Of a stretch of DNA of 64,000 bases, positions 55,009 through 63,149 are shown piece by piece. This DNA is from Caulobacteraceae bacterium (GTDB taxonomy: Bacteria > Pseudomonadota > Alphaproteobacteria > Caulobacterales > Caulobacteraceae). The notes under the pieces were generated by a model, which was not told where the DNA came from, searched no databases, and saw only the letters and a list, made by a program, of their open reading frames with translations. Position 1 is the first letter of the stretch, and each line of letters starts with the position of its first letter. The translations under genes and the position numbers were made by a program. The stretch is from positions 1-64,000 of the forward strand of contig CANJPZ010000006.1 of the NCBI GenBank assembly GCA_947476325.1, written 5' to 3'.

Positions 55009-55431
55009 ATGGACGACAAAGCCGAAATCACCGAAATGACTGCTGAGATCGTTTCAGCCTATGTCAGCAACAACGCCATCGCGACGGCGGACATCCCGAA
55101 CCTGATCCAGAGCGTCTATCGTGCTCTGTCCAGCGTCACGACCAGCGCTGAGGCCGTTGAGGCTGCGCCGCGCGAACCGGCGGTTCCAGTGCGTCGCTCG
55201 ATCACGCCTGATTTCCTGATCTGTCTTGAGGACGGCCGCAAGTTCAAGTCGCTGAAGCGTCACCTGCGCACCAAGTACAACATGAGCCCCGACGAATACC
55301 GGGCCAAGTGGGGCTTGGCCAAAGATTATCCCATGGTCGCGCCGAACTACGCCAAGGCCCGTTCGGATCTGGCCAAGCAAATGGGCCTGGGCCAGGGCGG
55401 TCGCAAAACGGCCCGCGTCAAGCGCCGCTAG
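55009..55431 (+). CDS. mucR: MucR/Ros-family transcriptional regulator
   Basis: A 140-residue DNA-binding protein. The N-terminal helical part mediates oligomerisation. The zinc-finger-like domain spans about 68-100 (DFLICLEDGRKFKSLKRHL, then YNMSPDEYRAKWGL). The Cys and Asp ligands and the first His are present, but the second His of Ros is replaced by Lys/Tyr. MucR proteins regulate exopolysaccharide and, in Caulobacter, cell-cycle genes. AGGAGG lies at 54983-54988, 20 nt from the ATG, an unusually long distance, with no in-frame start between. Confidence 0.92.
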   Translation: MDDKAEITEMTAEIVSAYVSNNAIATADIPNLIQSVYRALSSVTTSAEAVEAAPREPAVPVRRSITPDFLICLEDGRKFKSLKRHLRTKYNMSPDEYRAKWGLAKDYPMVAPNYAKARSDLAKQMGLGQGGRKTARVKRR

Positions 55432-55449
55432 ACGGATCACCGCAATGTC

Positions 55450-55488
55450 GCAAGGGCCGCTTCGCCATGGTGTCGGAGCGGCCCTTGC
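55450..55488 (+). terminator. Hairpin downstream of mucR
   Basis: A 12-bp perfect inverted repeat, 55450-55461 with 55477-55488 (arms containing AAGGGCCGCT and AGCGGCCCTT), with a 15-nt loop, starts 18 bp after the mucR stop. No long T tract follows, so it may act as a weak or factor-assisted terminator or as an mRNA-stabilising hairpin. Confidence 0.5.
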
Positions 55489-55638
55489 CTTGCCTGGTGT
55501 CCAACGCGGGGCCGCTGTCCTCTGCCGTATGGCGCGTTCGCAGGGAACCGGGATGGTCCGGCGGCGGCAAGGCAAAATTAGGAAATCGAGTCGCAGGTGA
55601 ATTTTTCGCTTGCTAGTGATTCGCGACGCACTGTTTAA

Positions 55639-56181
55639 GTGAATCGTCGAGATTCCAAGGGGTTGTTAAGGAATCTGAGCATGGCGGTGAATATGGGGGC
55701 TCCCGCGACAGCGGTTCGTGCGCACGAGGAATTGTTCGCCTACTGGGCGTCCAGGCGCCTGGGCGGACGTCTGCCCGGGCGCACCCAGATCCACCCGGAT
55801 GACTTCAAGCGCCACTTGCCCACCGTCAGCCTCATCGATGCGACTCGTGATCCGGTCACCGGCGAACGCTGCTATCGGCAAAGGCTTGCAGGAACAGGGT
55901 TGTACAGCGTCTACGGCCGGGAAATCACCGGACGCACGCTGGACGAGGTCTATAACACCGAGGCCGCCGATTACTGGCGCAAGGAGCTGGACAAGGTCGT
56001 TGACACCTGCCGGCCGGGCGTCGGTTTCCACAATCTGGCCTGGCGAGGCGCCGCCCACATGTCGATCCTTTGGCTGCGGTTACCGCTCGCAACCAACGGC
56101 GCCGAAGTTGACATGATCCTAGGATATGACGCCCTGGTGGGTGGCCAGACGGAAAAGTTCAGCGGCATACGCGCCGCTTGA
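55639..56181 (+). CDS. PAS_5-type PAS domain protein
   Basis: A 180-residue protein from GTG 55639; ATG 55681 is an alternative that drops 14 residues. LFAYWASRRLGGRLPGRTQI, then HLPTVSLID, CYRQRLAGTGLYSVYGREITG and the terminal LPLATNGAEVDMILGYDALV match the PF07310-type PAS family common in Alphaproteobacteria. No output domain is present. The function is unknown; such proteins may sense a small ligand or act as partners. Confidence 0.75.
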   Translation: MNRRDSKGLLRNLSMAVNMGAPATAVRAHEELFAYWASRRLGGRLPGRTQIHPDDFKRHLPTVSLIDATRDPVTGERCYRQRLAGTGLYSVYGREITGRTLDEVYNTEAADYWRKELDKVVDTCRPGVGFHNLAWRGAAHMSILWLRLPLATNGAEVDMILGYDALVGGQTEKFSGIRAA

Positions 56182-56188
56182 TTTCACT

Positions 56189-56608
56189 TTAGAGTCCGGC
56201 GGCATCCTTCCGGATTCGTTCCACCATTGAGAACAGACCATTTGATCTTTGGGTCGACAAGGCGCTGGCCAGACCTAGCTGGTCGAAAGCCGCGCGGGCG
56301 TCAAACGCCAGAATCTCCGGCCGGGTCCTGCCGGAGTACAATTTCAGAAGAATGGCGATAAGGCCGCGCACGATGTGGGCGTCAGAATCGCCGCGAAACG
56401 TCAGCCGGTCGGGATCAACGCACTCGGTCACAAGCCAGACCTGGCTGGCGCAGCCCCGAACCTTGTTGTCATCTGACCGCTCATCATCGTTCAGGGGCGC
56501 CAGTTCGCGTCCCAGGTCGATGACGTAGCGATATCGCTCTTCCCAGTCTCCGAGCAGTTCAAATTCGGCCGAAAGTTCAGCAAGAGCAGCGTCTATGGCG
56601 AAAGTCAT
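56189..56608 (-). CDS. sufE: SufE-family cysteine desulfurase sulfur acceptor
   Basis: A 139-residue protein. The acceptor Cys53 lies in NKVRGCASQVWLV, and the segment GRELAPLNDDERSDDNKV plus DAHIVRGLIAILLKLYSGRT are typical. SufE receives persulfide sulfur from SufS for iron-sulfur cluster assembly. It ends close to the PAS_5 gene, tail to tail. No suf operon is nearby; it could be a stand-alone SufE/CsdE-like protein. Confidence 0.92.
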   Translation of the reverse strand: MTFAIDAALAELSAEFELLGDWEERYRYVIDLGRELAPLNDDERSDDNKVRGCASQVWLVTECVDPDRLTFRGDSDAHIVRGLIAILLKLYSGRTRPEILAFDARAAFDQLGLASALSTQRSNGLFSMVERIRKDAAGL

Positions 56609-56715
56609 AGGGCGAATTTAGGGGGCGCGGCGTGATCCGTCCACAGATCATCCAATGGACTCTGGTCGCCCCGCGCGCGAGCAGCCTCGCGCCGACCATT
56701 TTTCGACGCTAACCT

Positions 56716-58431
56716 TTGTCTGAAGGGGATCGTCCGCTGTCGACACCGCTACCCGATGATCACGTGACCTCAGCAGGCGCGCCCGCGTCTGTACCGCCCC
56801 TTGCGCGCCTGGCCGGCTGGCATCTGATGTGGGCGCTGGTGGTTGTTATCGGTGGATTGGCGGTCAACGCGGTTTCCGGCGGGCTGACGATCAATTTTGC
56901 CCTGGCGCTTGCCTGCGGTTTGCTGCCTGGCTTGTTTGTTCTGATCATGAAGCCGTTCGATGGCGACAAGGCTCGGCTCGTCCTGCTCGGGCTGTGGGCC
57001 ATTTGTGGCGCGGCGGCTGCTGCCGCTGTCGGCGGCATGGGTGGACCCATGGCCTCGTGGTGTCTTGCGCCCCTGGCGATGACCGGGGTTCTGGGACGCC
57101 CGAAGGCGGTCGGCGTGGCCGCGGGGTTCAGCGTCCTGGCGGCCATCGCCGTGGTTTTCATACAGTTCATGGGTCTGGCGCCATCGGCGCCCGAGGGGCT
57201 CACAGGATTTGCGCTGGGCGTTTTGGCCGTTACCGCGCTGTCGCTGGGCGTAGGTGCAAGCCTGATGGCGATGCGGCATTCAGCGGTGTCACATCTGGCT
57301 CCTGTCGTGGCCTTGCCTGACGCCTCGGAATTTCATTCCAATCCGCTCGGCGACTATCCGGGCAAGGTGCTGATCATCGAGGCCGACGGCGCGATCCGGG
57401 ACGCGTACGGTCGCCTCGAAATGGCCGCCTCAGCGCCCGGCGAGACCTTCACCATGATTGCCCGGCCCGAAGACCGGCAGGCTATGGCCGACGCCGCCGG
57501 CGCTGCCCGCGAGGGCCCGGTGCAGACCGTGGCTTTTGTTTCGGCAACCGACCCGTCTCGTAGTCTGACTCTTGACCTGAATGCGGCGGAAGGAGGCCGT
57601 CTGGTCGGTGTGGTGCGCGACGCGACCGCCGACCGGTTGCGCGAGGAGGGCCTGGAACTTGCCAGAGCAGACGCTGAAAATCTTGCCGCTGGCCGGGCGC
57701 GCTTTCTCGCGGGCATGAGCCACGAGCTGCGAACGCCGCTTAACGCAATCATGGGTTTTTCGGACATCATGCGTAACAAAATGTTTGGGGAACTATCGGA
57801 AAAATATACAGAATATGCCCAGTTAATCCACGAGTCCGGCGCCCATCTTCTGGATCTGATCAACGATGTCCTCGATATGTCAAAGATCGAAGCTCATCGC
57901 TATGAATTGAATAAGGAATTTATGGATGTTCGAGAGCCGGTGTCGGCCGCGCTGCGAATTCTGCGTGTCCAGGCCGACGACGCCGGCGTAAAGCTTCGTG
58001 CGACCCTGCCTTCGCAGCCGCTGGAGGTTGAGGCTGATCGCCGGGCGATCAAACAGGTCGTCATCAATCTGGTTTCAAATGCGCTGAAGTTCACTCCCAG
58101 GGACGGCTCGGTCATTGTCGGACTGACCAATCGCGGCCGCGATCTGGAGTTGACGGTGGCCGACACGGGCGTCGGTATCGCACCTGGTGACCTCGATCGG
58201 ATTGGCAAGCCCTACGAGCAGGCGGGCGATGCTGGCCGGCGTGGTCTGGGTACCGGACTGGGCCTGTCTCTGGTCAGGTCTTTTGCCGAGCTACATGGCG
58301 GCCAGATGGTCATGGAAAGCCGACTGGGCGAAGGTACGGCGGTGACCGTCACCATGCCTGTGGTGGTGGTCGATGAAGCGACCGGTCACCCCAGCAATGC
58401 CAACGTGGTGGCTTTCAAGCCTCAGCGCTGA
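56716..58431 (+). CDS. Membrane histidine kinase, DivJ-like
   Basis: A 571-residue kinase from TTG 56716; GTG 56764 is an alternative. Residues about 33-190 contain five or six hydrophobic segments, then a PAS-like region at about 210-300. HisKA has RFLAGMSHELRTPLNAIMGF (His336) with IHESGAHLLDLINDVLDMSK. HATPase_c has VINLVSNALKF, DTGVGI and GTGLGLSLVRSF. The membrane block plus PleC/DivJ-type HisKA suggests a DivJ homologue, which in Caulobacter phosphorylates DivK and PleD. The assignment is inferred from architecture. Confidence 0.8.
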   Translation: MSEGDRPLSTPLPDDHVTSAGAPASVPPLARLAGWHLMWALVVVIGGLAVNAVSGGLTINFALALACGLLPGLFVLIMKPFDGDKARLVLLGLWAICGAAAAAAVGGMGGPMASWCLAPLAMTGVLGRPKAVGVAAGFSVLAAIAVVFIQFMGLAPSAPEGLTGFALGVLAVTALSLGVGASLMAMRHSAVSHLAPVVALPDASEFHSNPLGDYPGKVLIIEADGAIRDAYGRLEMAASAPGETFTMIARPEDRQAMADAAGAAREGPVQTVAFVSATDPSRSLTLDLNAAEGGRLVGVVRDATADRLREEGLELARADAENLAAGRARFLAGMSHELRTPLNAIMGFSDIMRNKMFGELSEKYTEYAQLIHESGAHLLDLINDVLDMSKIEAHRYELNKEFMDVREPVSAALRILRVQADDAGVKLRATLPSQPLEVEADRRAIKQVVINLVSNALKFTPRDGSVIVGLTNRGRDLELTVADTGVGIAPGDLDRIGKPYEQAGDAGRRGLGTGLGLSLVRSFAELHGGQMVMESRLGEGTAVTVTMPVVVVDEATGHPSNANVVAFKPQR

Positions 58432-59339
58432 GCAACAACCAGAAATGCCCGGCCGGCGGCAAAGTCGCCCACTTCGATATAGGCCTTGCGCACCTGATAG
58501 TTCCCCCCAGATGAAAAGATGAATTCGATCTCGATCGCTTCGCGCGGGTCGAGGGAGGCTATGGCGCGCGCCGCAGCAGGCGGAAAGCGGTAGCCAATCG
58601 CGGCGTTCTTGTTGGCTGGCCGGATCAGGGGGTCGGGGGCGAATTTTGCCTCGGCGAGAAACGCTTCGGTTGCGCCGCGGGGAGTGACCCGCCCGCTGAG
58701 TGGAATCTTGCCTCCTGGCCGCGCGGTGCGCTGATCAAGATAGGGACGCGCCGCCCTGGTCTTGTCGCGTATCACCAGCCGTACGACGTAGGGGGTGGCT
58801 CCGTCCGCGAACTGGGCAACGGTGATCAGCTCGCTCACGCCGCTGGAGCCGGCGATCCCGAAGGTCAGGGCGTCGGACCCGAACTCGGCTGGCTGGTAGA
58901 GATTCCACACGCGGCCTGACGCAGAGCTCTGACGTTTTACCCACCATGTCCGGAAGTCGCCCTTGTAGGAAACCGCCTGGAGTCTGGAGAAGACTTCAAA
59001 GCCGCTCTTCTCGCGGTCCGCAACGGTGGCCAGATCGGCGGAATTGCAGGGCTCAATAGCGGCTCTTCGCTCAGCTCTCGCCCCGGTGTCGGCCAGCACC
59101 TGCTCGTCGATCCCGGATCGAAGGGCGGCGCCGCGCGACAAGGCTTTGGCGACGTTCAGGGCGGTGCTGAGTTGTGGGGCGAACAAGTGACAACGCGCAT
59201 CGGCTGCGCTCATCAACGTGTGTTCATAGTAGGTGTCGACCGCTGAGGCCTGGACGGACGCAGGCGTGAGCGCGAACAAGACGCACAGCCCAAGAACAAT
59301 CCGCTCGGCCGCCGATCGTGTTCGGCTCGCCATATCCAT
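58422..59339 (-). CDS. Secreted protein of unknown function
   Basis: A 305-residue protein from ATG 59339 (ATG 59333 is also possible). The signal peptide covers about 1-33 (IVLGLCVLFALTPASVQASA). An N-terminal helical part has two cysteines (CHLFAP, PCNSADL) that may pair. The C-terminal half has strand-rich segments (FRTWWVKRQSSASGR, TPYVVRLVIRDKTRAARPYL). I do not recognise the family. It overlaps the kinase gene by 10 bp, tail to tail. Confidence 0.7.
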   Translation of the reverse strand: MDMASRTRSAAERIVLGLCVLFALTPASVQASAVDTYYEHTLMSAADARCHLFAPQLSTALNVAKALSRGAALRSGIDEQVLADTGARAERRAAIEPCNSADLATVADREKSGFEVFSRLQAVSYKGDFRTWWVKRQSSASGRVWNLYQPAEFGSDALTFGIAGSSGVSELITVAQFADGATPYVVRLVIRDKTRAARPYLDQRTARPGGKIPLSGRVTPRGATEAFLAEAKFAPDPLIRPANKNAAIGYRFPPAAARAIASLDPREAIEIEFIFSSGGNYQVRKAYIEVGDFAAGRAFLVVAQR

Positions 59340-59420
59340 CGTTAATCTCGTATGCTTCGAGCTCGATGATACGCTAACCGCCAAGCCTTTCGCGTCCGTT
59401 AGCACCAGAGGGTCAGACAC

Positions 59421-59753
59421 TTGGAAATTGCCACTGACGTTTGGGTGGGCGCCCTCATTCGCCGGGCACAGCTCGGCGGGGCCTTTGCCACAGTCGTGCG
59501 CAAAGGTGACGCCCGCGCTGGCGCTGTGCTGGTCAAGCTTTTCAACCCCCGGACCCGCCAGGCGGCTCTGTTCGCCAGCGCATGGCAAGGGGAGGGGGAG
59601 CGGGTGTGGATGCAACCGGTGGCTTCCGAGGCTGAGGCGGACCTGGATGACTATGTCGAGCGGACCCGCCGATATGATCCGGATCTGTGGGTTGTGGAAA
59701 TTGAGGACGGCGAGGGACGGCATTTTCTGACGGAGCCGGTCGAACCGCGTTAA
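59421..59753 (+). CDS. DUF1491 family protein
   Basis: A 110-residue protein from TTG 59421 (MEIATDVWVGALIRRAQ). GGAFATVVRKGDARAGAVLVK and RRYDPDLWVVEIED match the DUF1491 family, restricted mainly to Alphaproteobacteria and of unknown function. It starts a short rightward run with the gene at 59801 and prfC. Confidence 0.8.
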   Translation: MEIATDVWVGALIRRAQLGGAFATVVRKGDARAGAVLVKLFNPRTRQAALFASAWQGEGERVWMQPVASEAEADLDDYVERTRRYDPDLWVVEIEDGEGRHFLTEPVEPR

Positions 59754-59800
59754 CCGCGTTCCTAAACCACGTTGAAACGGCGTGTCGCTAGTCTGGCGCT

Positions 59801-60181
59801 ATGCTCTTTCTCCTCAACGATGTTGTTCTCAAAATAAGGCTCGACGAGGTCAGGACACCGGTCGGCGAAAATGCGCTTGCGGGGCTCAGTCTGGACACGA
59901 TAACCCAGCTCGGAGCCGAGCTTTTCGCCGCCAATCCAACCCTGCATCGATCCGATCCTGCGCGCGCAGCGAAATTGGCTCTCTTGATTCATTCGCGTTA
60001 CCCCTCGGTCAACGGTGCGCTGTTCGTCGCCCGCGTTCCGGGATGCCACCCATCCCAAGTCACGTCGCGGGTCGCGGATATTGCTCTCGATGTAATTGGA
60101 GGCCTTCACCGGCGGCAGGAGCAGGGCTCTCTGAGCACGGCGATTGTGGATGAGACGGTCTGGAGACTGCTGGCGGCCTGA
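59801..60181 (+). CDS. Hypothetical protein
   Basis: A 126-residue protein starting MLFLLNDVVLKIRLDEV. It is mostly helical, ends with STAIVDETVWRLLAA, and has neither a signal peptide nor membrane segments. The tight fit between DUF1491 and prfC on the same strand supports a real gene. I do not recognise the family. Confidence 0.6.
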   Translation: MLFLLNDVVLKIRLDEVRTPVGENALAGLSLDTITQLGAELFAANPTLHRSDPARAAKLALLIHSRYPSVNGALFVARVPGCHPSQVTSRVADIALDVIGGLHRRQEQGSLSTAIVDETVWRLLAA

Positions 60182-60226
60182 TGGCGGGCCTTTCCATGGG
60201 CTCAGCGCCGCGCTACCCACCGCTCC

Positions 60227-61825
60227 ATGAATTCATCATCCGCCGCGCAGGCCGCCAGACGACGCACCTTCGCCATCATCAGTCACCCCGACGCGGGCAA
60301 GACCACCCTGACGGAAAACCTGCTGCTGGCCGGCGGCGCCATCCGCGCGGCTGGCGCGGTGCGGGCGCGGGGGGAGAACCGGCGGACGCGATCTGACTGG
60401 ATGAAGATCGAGCGTGAGCGGGGGATCTCGGTCTCGGCTTCGGTGATGACCTTTGATCACGACGGGCTGATGTTCAATCTGCTCGACACGCCAGGTCACG
60501 AAGACTTTTCCGAGGACACCTATCGCACCCTGACCGCGGCCGATGCGGCGATCATGGTTCTGGATGCGGCCAAGGGCATCGAGCCCCAGACCCTCAAGCT
60601 GTTTGAGGTCTGTCGTCTGCGCGATATCCCGATCATCACCTTCATCAACAAAATGGACCGCGAAGCGCAGGATCCGTTCGAACTGCTTGATGAGATCGCC
60701 TCCAAACTGGCTCTCGATCCGGCTCCGCTATACTGGCCGGCCGGTTCCGGCGGACGCTTCAAGGGCATGCTCGACTTGCGGCGGCAGCAGTTTCTGCCAT
60801 TTCACAAGAAGGGTGCGAACGACGAGGAGGGGCATCCTGGTCCTGTCGGGGTCCAGTCCAACGCCATTTCGCGGTTCCTTGATCCGGCGGAACTGGAAGA
60901 GGTCACCGAAGGTTTGCAGCTGGTCTCGGAGGCCGCCAAACCATTCGACGTGGAATCCTTCCTTGAAGGCCACATGACGCCGATTTTCTTCGGATCGGCC
61001 TTGCGCCATTTCGGTGTGGACCAGTTGCTCGAGGGCATCGGCGCCTATGCACCACCACCGAGCCCGGCGGCGGCGACCCGCAATGATCAGCCGATCCACG
61101 TCGCCCCGGGCGAGAGCGAGGTCAGCGGCTTTGTCTTCAAGGTCCAGGCGAACATGGACCCCAACCACCGGGACCGCATCGCCTTTGTGCGCCTGGCTTC
61201 AGGGCGATTTACCCGCGGCATGAAACTGAAGGTCGCCGGCACCGGCAAGCAGTTGTCGGTCAATGCGCCGATGATGTTCTTCGCCTCCGACAGGGAGTTG
61301 GCGGAGGATGCCTTCGCCGGCGACGTCATCGGCATTCCCAACCATGGCGTCCTGCGCGTCGGCGACAGCCTGTCGGAGACCGGGACCGTCCGCTATTCCG
61401 GCCTGCCAAACTTCGCCCCTGAAATCCTGCGCCGGGTGCGGGTCAAGGACCCGCTGAAGGCCAAACACCTGAAGCGGGCGCTCGAAGGCTTGGCGGAAGA
61501 AGGCGTAACCCAGCTTTTCCGGCCCGAACTGGGTTCCGATTTCATCGTCGGGGCAGTAGGTCAGCTTCAGTTCGAGGTAATGGCTGACCGTCTGGCTGGA
61601 GAATACGCCCTGGAATGCATCTTTGAGCCGAGCCCATTTTCGGAAGCGCGGTGGCTCTCGGGCGCCGCGGCCGACCGGTTGGATTTTGAAGGCAAGCATC
61701 GAGGGTCTATGGCCCGCGACATCGATGGCTCACCCGTATTCCTCGCCAAGTCCGCCTGGGAAGTCGGCTATGTCAGCGAACGCTTTCCCAAGGTCGAATT
61801 CCTGAAGACGCGCGAACGCGGCTAG
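60227..61825 (+). CDS. prfC: Peptide chain release factor 3
   Basis: A 532-residue translational GTPase that recycles RF1/RF2. G1 is SHPDAGKTTLTE, G2 region SDWMKIERERGISVS, G3 LLDTPGHEDFSEDT, G4 FINKMDRE. Domain II (GFVFKVQANMDPNHRDRIAF) and domain III follow. All motifs are intact and the length is normal. A start at 60227 gives MNSSSAAQAARRRTFAIIS. Confidence 0.95.
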   Translation: MNSSSAAQAARRRTFAIISHPDAGKTTLTENLLLAGGAIRAAGAVRARGENRRTRSDWMKIERERGISVSASVMTFDHDGLMFNLLDTPGHEDFSEDTYRTLTAADAAIMVLDAAKGIEPQTLKLFEVCRLRDIPIITFINKMDREAQDPFELLDEIASKLALDPAPLYWPAGSGGRFKGMLDLRRQQFLPFHKKGANDEEGHPGPVGVQSNAISRFLDPAELEEVTEGLQLVSEAAKPFDVESFLEGHMTPIFFGSALRHFGVDQLLEGIGAYAPPPSPAAATRNDQPIHVAPGESEVSGFVFKVQANMDPNHRDRIAFVRLASGRFTRGMKLKVAGTGKQLSVNAPMMFFASDRELAEDAFAGDVIGIPNHGVLRVGDSLSETGTVRYSGLPNFAPEILRRVRVKDPLKAKHLKRALEGLAEEGVTQLFRPELGSDFIVGAVGQLQFEVMADRLAGEYALECIFEPSPFSEARWLSGAAADRLDFEGKHRGSMARDIDGSPVFLAKSAWEVGYVSERFPKVEFLKTRERG

Positions 61826-61908
61826 TCGTCCTTGCGGCGACATCTATGAGCTTGGCCTGCAGGATGTTATATGGACGGAATTGACCATTCTGAGCCAGGA
61901 GATATCCC

Positions 61909-63042
61909 ATGGTGAACTCAGCAATCGGTATTGCGTCGATCCTCACCCTTCAGCTCGTCGGTTCCTCCCCACTTGTCCAGCCGACGGGACCCGAAAACCA
62001 GTTCAGCGCCGGGGCCACTAACGCCAGGGGCGGCGGCCAGGCGACCGGCGACGTGCGCTTCCAGGCCACGGGCGAGCGGAATTTTGACAAGGCGCCGGAG
62101 TGGATCAGGGCGCCGCAGCCGAAGGCGGTTGGACTGGTCTACCCGACCCAGGCGCTACGCAGCGGGCGAAACGGCGCGGCCGAAATCAAGTGCATCCTGA
62201 CGGTCGATGGTGCGCTCAGCGGCTGTGCGACCATCAGCGAATCGCCAACCGGGCAAGGCTTTGGAGACGCGGCCCTCAATCTGACACCGGACCTGAACAT
62301 AAAGCCGGCCATGAAGGCGGGACGTCCAGTCGCGACCGAAGTCAGCATCAATGCCAGCTTCAGCGCCCCGGCTGCAACGATCGGCTCTTATATTCCGGGC
62401 ACCGACATTTCCGCCCTGCAGCCGGTCTTGACCAATCCGGTGTGGTCGCAAGCCCCCTCCTACGCCCAGGTGGTCGCTGCCTACCCTTCGCGCGCGCGCA
62501 CTGAATCGGTCGGCGGTCGCGTGTCCCTAGAATGCACCCTAGCAGCTGACGGTCACTTCCAGGAGTCCTGTCTTGTCCGCAATGAGGAACCTGTCGGATA
62601 TGGCTTTGGTGCGGCCGCCGTTGAACTGGCCAGGATGTTCGTGACCTCGCCGACCCTTTCTGACGGCAAGTCAGCAGTCGGCGCAAACCTGCGGCTGCCG
62701 TTCACATTTTCGACCCGCATGCTTCAGCCCGGCCAGACGGTTACCGGCTCGCCATCGCTGATGGCGATTCCAACGAACCTGGAACTGGGGGCGGCCTTCC
62801 CGCGTCCGGCCCGGCGCGCAGGCGTCGACCAAAGCCGCGCGGCCATGGATTGCACCGTGGCGCCGGGCGGCAGTCTGAGCAGTTGCACCGTCGTTCGTGA
62901 GTCGCCCACGGGCGTTGGCGTGGCCGCAGGGGCCATGCAGCTTGCGCCAAAATACAAGGTTTCGCTGTGGTCATCGGACGGACTGCCGGTTATCGGCAGC
63001 ACGGTCCGGGTGCCCGTTAGCTACGAGCTGACCGTTCGTTAG
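61909..63042 (+). CDS. Protein of three TonB-C-like repeats
   Basis: A 377-residue protein with a hydrophobic N-terminal segment (AIGIASILTLQLVGSS), probably a signal or anchor. Three repeats follow, at about 70-140, 185-255 and 290-365. Each has an AYP/VYP-type opening (VYPTQAL, AYPSRAR, AFPRPAR), then a Cys pair in the strand region (such as CILTVDGALSGC), an ESPTG or EEPVG turn, and a closing helix. The pattern resembles TonB_C domains. The Pro-rich linker of TonB is missing. A small RBS GGAG precedes the ATG. Confidence 0.75.
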   Translation: MVNSAIGIASILTLQLVGSSPLVQPTGPENQFSAGATNARGGGQATGDVRFQATGERNFDKAPEWIRAPQPKAVGLVYPTQALRSGRNGAAEIKCILTVDGALSGCATISESPTGQGFGDAALNLTPDLNIKPAMKAGRPVATEVSINASFSAPAATIGSYIPGTDISALQPVLTNPVWSQAPSYAQVVAAYPSRARTESVGGRVSLECTLAADGHFQESCLVRNEEPVGYGFGAAAVELARMFVTSPTLSDGKSAVGANLRLPFTFSTRMLQPGQTVTGSPSLMAIPTNLELGAAFPRPARRAGVDQSRAAMDCTVAPGGSLSSCTVVRESPTGVGVAAGAMQLAPKYKVSLWSSDGLPVIGSTVRVPVSYELTVR

Positions 63043-63111
63043 ACGCATGAGCCGACCGTGCGCGGTGTGATGGTGCCGGTCTTGCTCTTCAGTCCTCATG
63101 GGCACAACGTG

Positions 63112-63128
63112 CGTCCCGCGCCGGGACG
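63112..63128. other. Short hairpin between genes
   Basis: CGTCCCG and CGGGACG flank CGC, a perfect 7-bp stem 22 bp upstream of the next ATG. There is no T tract. It may be a weak RNA structure only. Confidence 0.35.
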
Positions 63129-63149
63129 TCCGGCACGAGAGGATTGCTG

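Noticed and set aside
54770-55039. 89-codon frame overlapping the mucR start
   Set aside because: Basic, non-conserved residues and overlap with the promoter region and first codons of mucR; more likely non-coding.
58422-59723. 433-codon version of the secreted protein at 59339
   Set aside because: The extra N-terminus lies antisense to the DUF1491 gene and would bury the signal peptide.
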